Shown: in pieces, positions 1-11,200 of the stretch | Layout: the number at the start of each line of letters is the position of its first letter | Numbering within the stretch: position 1 is the first letter of the stretch | From: Nemertoderma westbladi | Taxonomy: Eukaryota > Xenacoelomorpha > Nemertodermatida > Nemertodermatidae | Length of the DNA stretch: 52,001 bases | Direction: 5' to 3' | Assembly: GCA_032718475.1 (NCBI GenBank) | Contig: JAUCBJ010007100.1 | Location: 1-52,001, forward strand | Notes under the pieces: model-generated | Told to the model about the DNA's origin: nothing | What the model saw: only the letters and a program-made list of their open reading frames with translations | Database searches by the model: none | Translations under genes and position numbers: made by a program

Positions 1-531
1 CGATTCCCATATCGCTGGCATCTCCAAATACATGGAGTTGATAGGAATACGTAGGGAGAACATGACCAAAATATGAACGAGAAATTATAAAGTTCTCGAT
101 GGCAGGTAGCGAGTCCTCCCATTTCATCCATTTCTTTAATAGTTCTCCCTTGAGTGGATCGTCCCACGAGTGGTTTTCCAGCCACATTTGTTGTACTAAA
201 CTCCGAGCAATCAATATAACTGGGCTAATAAATCCCAAGGGATCGAAATAAGTGCTCAGAATACTTAAACAAATCCGTTTGGTCCGAACTGGATTATCTC
301 GCTGTTTTAACTGAAAAAACAGGATGTCTCTTTCTGTGTCCCACTTCAAGCCAAGCGTCTTGGTTTCCGGAAGATCATCATGTATTAAGTCGAGATCTTT
401 TGATCCCCGGTCTTCTACAAATATTGCTTCCAGAAACTCACGGGAGTTGCTGGTGAACTTCGTCAATCGAAATCCACCTCTTTTCAAACTTTTAATAATT
501 AATTTCTGACAGATATTATTAGCTTTCGGGA
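1..531 (-). mobile_element. BEL/Pao retrotransposon pol fragment
   Basis: The minus strand is open from about 531 down to position 1 and runs off the window. Its translation has hallmarks of BEL/Pao pol between the reverse transcriptase and RNase H: GGFRLTKFTSNSREFLEAI near the start, LGLKWDTERD in the middle, YFDPLGFISPV, then WDDP...KWMKWEDSLP, and LHVFGDASDMG at the window edge. In intact elements this order follows the RT palm and leads into RNase H. An in-frame stop lies just upstream at about 532-534 and I see no RT catalytic core beyond it, so the visible 5' side is truncated. No LTR is visible. The family call is confident; whether an intact element continues to the left cannot be seen. 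Confidence 0.85.
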
Positions 532-534
532 AAT

Positions 535-1690
535 ATTAACAGTTCCTTTAGGACGTGGCGCTCTATCTATTTAAACAGAACTAGGACTTATACTAAACGC
601 AACGATACTGCTTATGATTAAAGTATAAGGCGCATTCTTTAGGAAATGCTTTGTTACCAATCACAATCATGCACACTATTCTGCCGACCGTCAGTAAATT
701 CGATCACACATAAAGAGAGCAGCAATTGACTCATGTAGGGTCTGCTAAATAACATTAGATTCAATACACACCACATTGATATAAAATCGCAATTGTTATA
801 TATAGCCGGTCTCTCTAACCTGTAGTGTATCAAGAAAATTGGGAAATTTGGGTGATTTATCCGTATTCTCCAAAGGGCAATAATTCATCAACAAATAGAT
901 ACAATTAATAACTGACGGCAAATAACAGTACAAACAATATAATTAATAAGTAAAGTTCGGAAGAATAATATGATTACCAGTGAGTTAGTTAGATAGATGA
1001 TTGAGTTAGCAGGTCGGATAACAGTTATACTTTCGATAATTTAAGCAGTTTTACTAGAGTTCTTCCCAAAAAGCCGGTGTTATGGCGAAAAATGGGAACA
1101 CAACAACAGAATCATATAAAATCATATGACTACCTCCTCTACGAGGATACCAACTACCCTTATTCCCCGAAGCTCCCGTCCAACACAGAGGATGAGCAGT
1201 GAGATAGGAAAATTCAGTTCAGTAGCTCTGGGATAGGTCAAAATCAACGCCCACTCAAATTCTATTGGCCGATACGGACAGCAAGGCTGAGGCAACCTCC
1301 CTAAGCTGGTTGGCCGATTAAACGGAGCCCAGATACCTTCCTACAGCACATCAGCCAATAAGCTGGTAGCTTGCACTATTTTAGCTATAGATCCCTTTTA
1401 GAGTATTCTAGCGACCGGGGGGGAACTGGCCAGCAAGGCAAACGAATCAGTTATCCCACAAAAGCTTTTACAATCGTTAACGTCTGAACGTGTCCGTGTC
1501 CGACCGTAATGTTTATTGGTTTAGTGCAGTATCGGACGCGGACCAGTAGGGGAAAGTGTGGGAATTAGAAACACTTTTTGGTTTTAAAAAAATTAAAAGT
1601 GCCCTCATTTCTACACAAACATTCATAGAGGAAATATAACAATAACTATAGATTTGAAATCATGCATCTCTCTGCTAACAATAGAACATA
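535..1690. other. AT-rich intergenic stretch, no gene seen
   Basis: No long open frame, splice-bounded exon or RNA gene is recognisable here. The stretch separates the BEL/Pao fragment from the 42-bp minisatellite. It could hold degraded retroelement sequence that I cannot classify. Confidence 0.4.
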
Positions 1691-1694
1691 CTTT

Positions 1695-1735
1695 CTCGTC
1701 TGCCTATCACTATCTAGTAGTGACAGGCAGACGAG
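1695..1735. repeat. Imperfect hairpin
   Basis: CTCGTCTGCC at 1695-1704 is matched by GGCAGACGAG at 1726-1735. The inner bases TATCACTA and TAGTGACA also largely pair, giving a stem of about 18 bp with very little loop. It sits about 100 bp before the 42-bp minisatellite. Function unknown. Confidence 0.7.
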
Positions 1736-1829
1736 ACAGACGAGTACAGCAGTATATCTCCATAAATCTGAGTGTGGGTACTATTTGGGTCAGTTCCAAT
1801 ACTTTGATGATAAAATCGCCACAACGGAC

Positions 1830-2400
1830 TGACGGAGGTTATAGTTGCCACAACGGGGGAAGCAATCGCCACAACAGATGCTATAGTTGCCACAACGGGG
1901 GACACAATCGCCACAACAGATGTAGTTGCAACAACGGAGGAAACAATCGCCACTACGGAGGTCATAGTTGCCACAACGGGGGATACTATCGACACAACAG
2001 ATGCTATAGTTGCCACAACGGAGGAAATAATCGCCCCAACAGATGCTATAGTTGTCATAACGGGTGATACAATCGCCACAAGAGATGCTATAGTTGCCAC
2101 AACGGGGAAACAATCGACACAACAGATGCTATAGTATAGTTGCCACAACAGATGCTATAGTTGCCACAACGGAGGATACAATCGCCACAACAGATGCTAT
2201 AGTTGCCACAACGGAGGAAATAATCACCCCAGCAGATGCTATAGTTGCCACAATGGGGGATACAATCAACACAACAGATGCTTATAGTTGCCACAACGGG
2301 GGAAACAATCGCCACAACAGATGATATAGTTGCCACAACGGAGGAAATAATCGCCCCAACAGATGCTATAGTTGCCACAATGGGGGAAACAATCGCGGCG
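1830..2400. repeat. 42-bp minisatellite
   Basis: About 13 imperfect copies of a 42-bp unit built around GTTGCCACAACGG, AATCGCCACAACAG and ATGCTATA. Because 42 is divisible by 3, several frames stay open on both strands and read as periodic peptides such as VATTEETIATTDAI. These frames show no protein family. The minus-strand frame of the adjacent Gypsy-like element runs into the array, so the repeat may have expanded inside or beside that element. Confidence 0.9.
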
Positions 2401-2779
2401 GCAGGTGCAGGGTGTGTGACTATGGTGCGGATTTCGGGGGACGGGAGTGACTGGGTAGTGGAGTTGATGGGTGCGAGTGTGGTAGGAAGGAGGAACAGAC
2501 GTGCGAGTTGCTTTGGATGAACACAGGACTGGGGGTGATAGGTTCGGGATAGTGATAGTGCCTGCGAGGGGTTGGAGATGCATTGGTGGGAACCAAGACT
2601 GAGTGGTGAAGCGGGCGGGGCTGTTGGCTACGTGTGGGGATACGAGGAGGTCAGAGGACTCGTGTAGGTGGGCTGGGGGGGGGGGGGGGGATTCACCCAG
2701 TAGGATGATGGATGACTGTACCAGGGCTCGGAGCACAGATGTACGACGGATCATGGGACCAGGCCGCTTCGGGGGAGGG

Positions 2780-3449
2780 TACCGGATAGATCTGCCATTG
2801 TGGAATGATATCAATGACTGGCTGGGACGGATAGTGACGTCATTGGTTGTGAGGAATGGCATGCCCGCAAGAAGCAGAATGCTGAGGCTCGCGACGACGA
2901 GGCCGTGGAAGGGGAGGCTGAAGTCGTCATACGTGAGGTTGAATGAGGTTTCGCCGATGACATCGAGCATCGGGGAACCATCGGCTTTCATGTGTACTTG
3001 TTGGGAGCCCTGGTGATGGGGACGCCTAGGCGGATGGCGGTGTCGTGTGCGATCAGATCGGACTCGGCACCGCAGTCAAGGAGGATGTTGACAGGTTTGT
3101 GCTCATAGTGGGCGACAACTGCCGGACTAGGTTGTACGACCACTACATTAACCGAGGGATCGGAGGTCGGTGTTGGGACTGGATCGGGGTCGTCCTCGGG
3201 TTGATCACCGAACTCTTCATCTCCGTCGATGTGGACGAGGCGTGCTCGAGATTTGAAACGCTTGTCGGCGGGAGGGAGGAAGGGGCAACTGCTGAGGAAG
3301 TGGTCGGTACTTAAACGTTTTGTCTGTGTGCACAGGGGGCACCGGCGCGTAGATCGGCTGGAACCACGGGTTACGGGTGGTGGTGACGGTGGTCGCCAGG
3401 TCTGAGCACGGAAAGTGCGGACTTCGGCCGTGGTATGGAGTTCATTCAA
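2780..3449 (-). mobile_element. Gypsy-like gag zinc knuckle and retropepsin remnant
   Basis: On the minus strand a frame from 3449 to 2988 carries a Cys/His knuckle (CPLCTQTKRLSTDHFLSSC) followed by an acidic linker. It then shows a retropepsin-like active-site region, VNILLDCGAESDLIA. The conserved flap and second-half features (ADGSPMLDVIGETSF, then LLAGMPFL) continue in a second frame from about 3000 to 2780, so there is a one-base frame change near 3000. The catalytic triplet reads DCG instead of the usual DTG/DSG. This order is that of Ty3/Gypsy-type gag-pro of animal LTR elements. RT and integrase are not visible downstream; the frame instead passes a G-run at 2680-2690 and enters the minisatellite. 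No LTR is seen. Probably a dead fragment. Confidence 0.75.
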
Positions 3450-3597
3450 CAGCGAGGAAAGCGCTTGAGAAACCTCAGCTTTATGCTTGCCAGGGTTCGG
3501 GAACGAAGTTCGGTCCCGTACCGTTGCTGGACGAGTCGTGCTGTCGTGGGAGATCCGGATCGATCAGACGAAGCCAAACTAAGACGATAAAGTGCCA

Positions 3598-4552
3598 TAT
3601 CCGTATGCACGCACATACGCGTATGTGCGTATGTAATGGATTCATATGGAGAATAATCCGTATGTGATTTTAAAGATTAGGCATTGCAGACCAGTAAGAA
3701 GTGCACAGCACACATGCAGACTGAAGACAGGTAGGCCTACTTAAATGCGATATGATTTTTTAAAGAGTGCGGCTGCCGCTACCTAATGGCAAATAAACAT
3801 TGTAGGTCCAGGATGAGTGACAGATGATGTTCTTCAGCCCCGGGATGCGCCACAGCGCTTGTTTTATTGTACTAACTGACACCTGGCCGCCCGGTTGGAC
3901 TTAGATTAATTACTGGCACCCGGTTGCAATCGCTGACACGTGGTTTGACTAACTGGCACTACGTTGGACTTGTTGGCACTTGGCTGCATATGGTTAACTA
4001 AATACTGGCCCCGAAACAGCGAAAGTAAAGGTACATATATTATATGTTTATAAATTCACAAAGAAGAACAGACTGACACGACGGTTTTCAATATCTGTGC
4101 GAATATTTATTCCCTTAGCATTCTCATTGCTGCTTCTATCAGTCTATACTATGTTAGTGCCATATACTGCAGTACTGTAGCAACCAACAACATTCTATAG
4201 CCAGGTTGGTGGAAAAACAGTTCAAAAATAAATCACGGTTGGTTAGATTTCCAAGCGGCGTCAAGAAGAGTTATGGTTAATAGGTACTGCACTGCTGGGC
4301 ATCCCGGGGCTGGCGGACACCGGCTGTCACTCATCCTGGACCTGTCCTGCATTGTTTATTTGACAAAAGGTAGCGGCAGCCATACTCTTTAAATCACTTA
4401 GCTTTAAGTAGGCCTACCTGTCAGCCTGTCTTCAGTCTGCATGTGTGATGTGCACTTCTTACTGGTCCGCAATGCCTAATCTCTAAAATCACATACGGAT
4501 TAATTCTCCACAGGAATCCATTACATACGGCACATACGCGTATGGATACGGC
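3598..4552. mobile_element. Fold-back element with ~250-bp inverted arms
   Basis: The left arm (about 3598-3848) is matched in reverse complement by the right arm (about 4299-4552). Matched landmarks, moving inward, are ACATACGCGTATGTG, GTAATGGATTC, ATCCGTATGTGATTTTA, AGTAAGAAGTGCA, GTAGGCCTAC, AGCGGCAGCC or its complement, and CAGCCCCGGGATGC. The centre (about 3850-4298) codes for nothing recognisable and contains loose repeats of CTGGCAC and GGTTG. The structure is that of a long-TIR MITE or fold-back transposon. I could not fix a target duplication. The single-arm ORFs in it are non-coding. Confidence 0.8.
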
Positions 4553-5362
4553 GAAAAGTTATACCCTTTTAAAATGTGTTTTATTTTCCATTGTAAAGAC
4601 CTATATAATATATGTACAGTAGGCCTATATACTGTAATATAATATATGTACAGTAGGCAGTCAGGCAGTGGCTTCACTTTCTTTATAATTTCTATATATT
4701 ATACTTATTTTTTTTTATTTATTCAGTATAGCCTTTATCCCAATAAGGGTCATGGCAATACATACATACATACATACGTAATGAACAGTAATTATACCTA
4801 CAGTATAAATGTTTATGAGTTTACGGCCAACCAACAGACCAATAAAGCATAGGTACTAAATAAGCAAAACTAGATACACAAAACAATGAGAGCCAGATCT
4901 AAACAGACTTACCTACTGTAATGCAAAGCAAATTGAATAAGATAAATAAGTGACATGAGAAGGAAGTTGGGCCGCACTCGTTACGAGTAGTTTGATTACG
5001 AATTTGGCTTACAGGGAGATCTAAATGCTTTTAATTTAGAAGTTCGTATTTATTTATTACTTTCTATACACTGACTAGCGAACTTGACTTGTCTGTACTT
5101 TGCCATATGTGCTTCTGTTTGGTTTATGTGCAATTGATTTTATTATTGTTCTGGCGACATTACATTAATATAATAACATAACATAATTAACTTAGGCTAC
5201 TGTCAACTGTTAATTCTTTACATTACAACCGTCACTTTATAACACAGAAAAGTACGTCTACGTGGACAGGTGGACCTGATACATCAGCCTGTGCACCTCG
5301 ACCTCAGCACCTACAGTCAGTGATAACTGCTGAACTGTATACAGGTATTAGGCCTATAACAG
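4553..5362. other. AT-rich stretch, no gene seen
   Basis: Contains simple runs such as ACATACAT near 4761-4778 and two short copies of AATATATGTACAGTAGGC near 4610-4655. No coding exon or RNA gene is recognisable. Confidence 0.4.
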
Positions 5363-5615
5363 TATAATAGTACGGGTGCTTAGATCGTGGCTTTTCCAGT
5401 TAACATTATTCCATTTTGTATAAAACAAGTGATGTGGTTGGAGAAACCTGCAAGGGGTTGCTTACCAGGCCCGTATGGTGATCATAATATCTGGGGGGGC
5501 AGAGGCCAAATCTGGGGGGGGGGGGGGGGCAAACCCATAACTGGGATTTGGGGAGTATACAAAAAAGTGAGAGTAAATTTAGTACATAAAGTATAATCAA
5601 TATTGATTAAAGGTG

Positions 5616-6630
5616 TGTGGGGCGACCCACGAAGTTGGCGGAGCCTTGGCAAATTGACACTGTTAAGGATAATGTCAATAATGGCAAATAGTTGTTGACG
5701 TAGCTATTTTGACATTCATATAAGGCAGAATTTATTTAAAGCTGTCGAATTGAAAATTTGTAGGCATATGTCAAAAACTTGACATTATTTAAGCGACTTT
5801 TGACCCCAACAGTCTCCCGCTAGATGGCTACATGTCTAAACATTAAATGTCCTCCCATTTATTTGCTTTTAATCCGTTTAAGCTGACACTTGGCAGAATT
5901 GTACTCGACCATTAGCTGTGTCATTTAAACGTTTTCTGTGGTCTTAACCCTTGTGTACCCCTTCGTTCTCAAACAGATGATTCCTTTGAGTTCAATTTTG
6001 ATCTCAGGTAAATGAGAGGGTTGGTTGGGGTGGTCCAAAAAAACTTTTTGTCGAATTTAAACTGAGTTTGCACATCAGATGTCATCAAATGAGCCCAAAC
6101 TTCGATAGATACCAAAATTTTGATTTGGGGATGACAGGAAATATTCCCACAGGCACATGGCCAGTTCCCGCCCTTGGTGCAAGTGAGTCATATTCCCCAT
6201 TTTTGTGATGATCAACTTCTATTATTCCTACTGCATTGATGTTTATGCTCAATAGAACCGCAATGACCGATTTAGTTGGTGTAGACACCTTCAAAACAAC
6301 CATACAGCGAATAGTTTTTGAGATATTGCAGATAATGTGAAGTCCGGCACAAGTCAAAATTAGCGCCTTGCGCCTTGATTCGATATTGACAAATACCTGA
6401 CAAATGTCTCAAAAACTATTCGCTTTATGGTTGTTTTGAAGGTGTCTACAACAACTAAATCGGTCATTGCGGTTCTAAATGAGCATAATATCAATGCAGT
6501 AGGAATATTAGAAGTGGATCATCACAAAATTGGGAATATGACTCACTTGACTCACTTTCAAGATTCCACTTGCATAAATTTATATCACGTGCTGCGCGAA
6601 GGACCCACTTCAGGTTTAATATGGTTAAGG
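5616..6630 (+). repeat. Dispersed repeat related to 47.8-49.2 kb
   Basis: Shares ordered segments with 47828-49200: CACGAAGTTGGCGGAGCCTT, GAAAATTTGTAGG, a CTCCCGCTAGA block, ATGTCTAAACATTAAATG, CTTTTAATCCGTTTAAGCTG, and near the end CACGTGCTGCGCGAAGG. It is nested inside the 2.7-kb TIR element. Here the CCGCTAGATGGC motif (5818-5829) occurs once, whereas the other copy has seven tandem versions. Non-coding. Confidence 0.8.
6184..6548. repeat. Nested inverted repeat pair
   Basis: About 6184-6330 is the reverse complement of about 6405-6548, with shared blocks such as GTGAGTCATATTCCC, ACTGCATTGAT and AACCGCAATGACCGATTTAG. The same AACCGCAATGGCCGATTTAG type block recurs singly near 27600-27625. 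Short open frames on both arms are mirror images and not genes. Confidence 0.75.
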
Positions 6631-8231
6631 TTAAGTTACAACAAATTATAGCTATGGATAGCAGCGCAAGCAACCCTCAGCGCCAAGCCTTTTAGCTGCA
6701 AGCTGGCTCCCAAACTACAAGCAAATAAACAATGGGTCAACAACAAACAACCCCTCCACCCAGCCACCCTGGTAAGCCAATGAGAGAACCTAGAGCTTTC
6801 GAGTATTTTTAGTAATTATTACAGGTGCTGCTACCTGCTAGTGTTAGTCAGTTAGTAATCGAGTAAGCCATAATATTATATGGTCTGATGGTACAATACC
6901 AGGCACAATATATGCACAGATGCAAGAAAAAAAACGTATGTAGTTTAAGTGGATTAGTTTAATTACAATGATGTAAACTGTAAATGAAATATTTATAGTT
7001 AAGTCCGGATTAGTAATAAACATACTTGTACTTATACAATATCTCATTGAAGTACTTGCCACGTAGTAATATTCAATGTGGGCAAAAATGCAGGTCTCAC
7101 ATATCAGTTCATCACCCCGAATCTCGTGTTGCGTTTTATTCACACAACTTTTATGATACCAACCACTTCGTGCAAACGGGGTGTAAATGCTACGCCGTAA
7201 CGCCGACAGCCAACGCCGACAACCATTATTAAAGCTAATTAATGTTATTTATTAATTGAAGGAAAGGAACAGGTTACAGTGGAAGGTTAGTCTAACCAAA
7301 ACAATAAACGAGAGTTACGAACTCAGGTTACATTTTCATATTTGCTGTTGTCGGCAGTGGTTGCCGGTTGTCGGCGTAGTGTTTACACCCGTGCAAACCT
7401 TACATCCTATCCATTCAATTGGTCCAAGGTCTGTCTGTAGCATTCCCGAAACGCGAGTAGCAAAAAGAACAATGCTGGCAGGCTGGACAACGTTGAAATT
7501 GTTTAGTTTCGCTGTTGGTTCTCCTTTTATCAATTTTTTGTTTGTGTCTCGATAACACAGAGGTTGTTGTGTACTTATTATCGTATAAATTACATTCCAC
7601 TACTTTTTTAATCGTCTCATTACTGCTGCCATGTAACTACTGTACCACGAGAAAGAATAAGGCCCCTTTAAGGCTTAATGTATTGAATTAACAAAACCTG
7701 CTATCTATTAGGTATTGGCTACTAGATTACAGTAATTACTGTTGATTCAATTCTTAATAATTTGCTTTGCTGTACCTACTGTACTGTTCTTCTGCCTGAC
7801 GCCTGAATGCTTTCGGTATAACTTGTACTGTATAATGAAACAGACAAGGCCAGTCTCAAGGGTAGGTGTACGGCCTAATAGAATAGTGAATACAGATACT
7901 GAGATATGGAATAATGTTAACCTGAACTTTTTCATGGTAGCAATATTCCATTCTCATTGACTCAGTGTTAAGCAGGATTAACGCGATTGGTTGCTGCTTA
8001 GTACAGTTAGTAGTAGCAGCTTTCTCCAACCACATCACATGTTTTATACAAAATGGAATAATGTTAACTGGAAAAGCCACGATCTAAGCACCAGTTATAA
8101 TAGTTCGGTAATATTTTAATTTTATATCATCTGAATAATATCATCTGAATCTAATATATGATACTGTATCATCATCTGATCATCTAATATCATCTGAATA
8201 CCTGAATACAGGCTGACAGCAATACAGCAAT

Positions 8232-11200
8232 ATGTCGTCATCTGCCAGTGATATTATTCTCAGAAAAAAACTTTCCCCCTCCGCTTCAAACAGAGGGAAA
8301 CATTTTCCACGTAAGTCGAGGTCCAATATCAATTATTATAGTCCCGAAATTGCGAGTGATTCGGATTTTGAAGCCGATATTCGGTCTTCATCAATTAATG
8401 TTGCAAATTCGCACCACAAAACTAAAATCAGTCGACGGACTGAAAACAAACCATCCTCTGATGAGAGTGATTCAGATTTCGAATATATAAAACGAACTGA
8501 TTCATCGAAAAAAGTTACCGCCACTCGAGATTGTCCAAAACGACAATCTAAATCGAGAAATATTAACCACAATTTGGATAACTATGGCTCTATTCGTTCA
8601 TTAAGTGACACCGTCGAACCGATGAATCGCTCTTTGCGGAAATCTAGGGAAGTCAGTTATCGCGAACTGAGTGACGAGGAGGATATCATCTCATCCAACT
8701 TGGGGAGTCTTTCTTTAGTAAAACGATCTCCATTAATAACTGCATTACCTCTCAATGATAGAAAGCAGATTACTGGGGCGAGCGGAGGTCGCACCTTGAA
8801 GGCTCACGAGAACGTCTACGATTTTGAATCTTCCGATGATTTTAGCGATGGGGGTGGTCAGTTTGGGGTTAATAGTTCGGCTAATAAAACGCGAAGATCT
8901 GCAGCGAACTCAGCTCCCAGGGGTTTCAGGAACTTCCGTTTAACCAACAACATTGGCGATCCTACGGATAATACGAACGAGTTGGTGGAGGCGACATTGT
9001 CTGTTGGTATCGGGATTTATCAGAACGTTGTAGAGAACAGGGATGATAATGGGGTTGGTAACAGGGTGAATACCGGTAATGGGGTTGGTAAAAGGGTGTA
9101 TAATGTGGTTGGTAACAGGGTGGATAATGGGGTTGGTAACAGATGGGCTAATGGGGTTGGTAAAAGGGTGGATAATGGGGTTGGTAAAAGGGTGGACAAT
9201 GGGCTTGGTAACAGGGTGGATAATGGGGTTGGTAACAGGGTGGATAATGGGGTTGGTAAAAGGGTGGATCCCCGGGTTGGTAACAGGGTGGATAATGGGG
9301 TTGGTAACAGGGTAGATATCCCTTCCGATAAGGAATACCGGACTCCACAAAGGACTCTACGCGGGCGTTCAGTAGCTAAATCCAGCATCACCCTGCGTAA
9401 CAGCGTCACGATCGCGACTCCGTTGGAGGATACTGTTGCTATGGATTCGGACCGGGATCTCAGGACACTTCGGGACTCCGCCCGGGGAAAGTCCCCGCTA
9501 CCGGGAAGGAAAACTCCCCGTAAAGCCGCCAAGGTTCCTGAATTTATTAGTCCGCCTCGGGTCGATTTGGTTTTGGATCGGGAGGATATAAGTCCGAGAC
9601 GGAAAGCGTACCCGAGGCGGACCGGAAGTGGAGGGAGACTGACCGGAAGTGGAACTGTCGGGACTCCCAGTCGAGTTCGCTTCACGAACCCATTAATAGT
9701 CCCGGACAGACGACTGGAAGTCCCGGACACCCCCTCTCGTCAGGGTGGCGAGGACACCCCCTCACGTCCGGGTGTCCGGGACACTCCTTCACGTCTGGAT
9801 GTCCGGGACACCCCCTCACGTCCGGGTGTCCGGAACACTCCTTCCCGTCTGGATGTCCGGGACACTCCCTCCCGTCCGGTTGTCCGGGACACTCCATCCC
9901 GTCCGGAATCTCCGGACACCCCCTCCCGTCCGCTGCTTTCCCAAAGACCCCCGCGCTCTACCAAGAAGCCGGTGGACTACACCGCCAAGGACTACTGGAA
10001 CACCTCGGGGATATTCGCCCTAGAACGGAAGATCCAGTCCCAAAGAGAACGGAAGCGACTGCGACTCCCGTCCGCCGTCCACGGTGACGCCGATGAGTTC
10101 AGCGACGAATCTGATGACGTCACCACGGACGGTTCGATGACGTCATCATCAGACGATACGGACGATCGGTTGGATAAATCGTGTTCTATATCGCCGCCGA
10201 AAATACCGAAACTATGTGGCGCCTTGGATTCTGTGTTAACGACCGAGCGCGCTAGGAAGGGTACACGGGGGCGCGGTGGGGTCGCCAAAGGGCGAGGTAG
10301 TAAGTCCGCCGTCACCCCGAGACCAACCGACCGTAGAGGAACCGACTTACCCCGTAGATCGACGACCTTCACCGACCCCGCAACCCCAATAGGGCGGCTT
10401 CGCCAGAGCCTCCATGTAGCGGCGGTGCCAGACGCGCTGCCGTGTCGGGAACGCGAGACGCAGCAGATCCGACGGTTCGTTGAGTCACACCTCTTGGGCG
10501 GCGGCGGCGGCTGTATGTACATCTCGGGGGTCCCGGGTACCGGGAAGACCTCCACGGTGCTGGCCGTGGTCTCTGCGTGTCGCGACGCCCCGCATCTACC
10601 CGCCTTCCGATTGGTCCACGTGAACGGGATGTCGCTGACGGCCCCCGCCCAGTCCATGGTGGCGATCCACGAGCAGCTGACCGGCGAGCGGCTCGCCGCC
10701 GACGCGGCCACCGAGCGGCTACAGACGCGGTTCTCCGCGGCTCGTAAACGGCGGGACCGTCCCGTTCTCCTCGTCGTCGACGAGTTGGATCTCCTCCACA
10801 CGCCGCGGCAGCACGTCATCTACAACATCTTTGAGTGGCCGATTCTCCCCCACAGCGGCCTCGTTGTTCTGGCGATCGCCAACACGATGGATCTCCCGGA
10901 GCGCGCGCTCAACCGGATCTCGAGTCGCGTCGGTTTCTCTCGCGTCGTCTTCCAGCCCTACACGTTCCGACAGCTCAAGGAGATTGTGGCGTCCCGCGTA
11001 GCCTCTGGTGGCGGCGCTGTGGCGTCCAGTGGCGCGGTGTTCAATGATGACGCGATGGAATTGGCGGCGCGCAAAGTGGCCGCGCAAACCGGAGACGCGC
11101 GACGCGCACTCGATATATGTCGACTGGCGGCGGAGATTGCGGAACGAGAGTCGGTCGCTATAGGGACCGGGGGGGTTGCTAGGGAACCTGGAGCGGAACG

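Larger units (their letters stand above)
5372..8095. mobile_element. 2.7-kb TIR element with 9-bp target duplication
   Basis: TATAATAGT occurs at 5363-5371 and again at 8096-8104, directly outside a terminal inverted repeat of about 80 bp. The left end starts ACGGGTGCTTAGATCGTGGC and the reverse complement of the right end starts ACTGGTGCTTAGATCGTGGC. The match continues through the CATTTTGTATAAAAC block to GATGTGGTTGGAGAAA near 5448 and 8021. A 9-bp duplication with long TIRs is typical of Mutator-like elements, but I see no transposase, so the class is inference. The interior holds a dispersed repeat (5616-6630) and a nested inverted pair (6184-6548). The right end lies only 136 bp before the ORC1 start codon. 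Confidence 0.8.

Noticed and set aside
1714-2378. Valine- and cysteine-rich ORFs on both strands
   Set aside because: All are translations of the 42-bp minisatellite.
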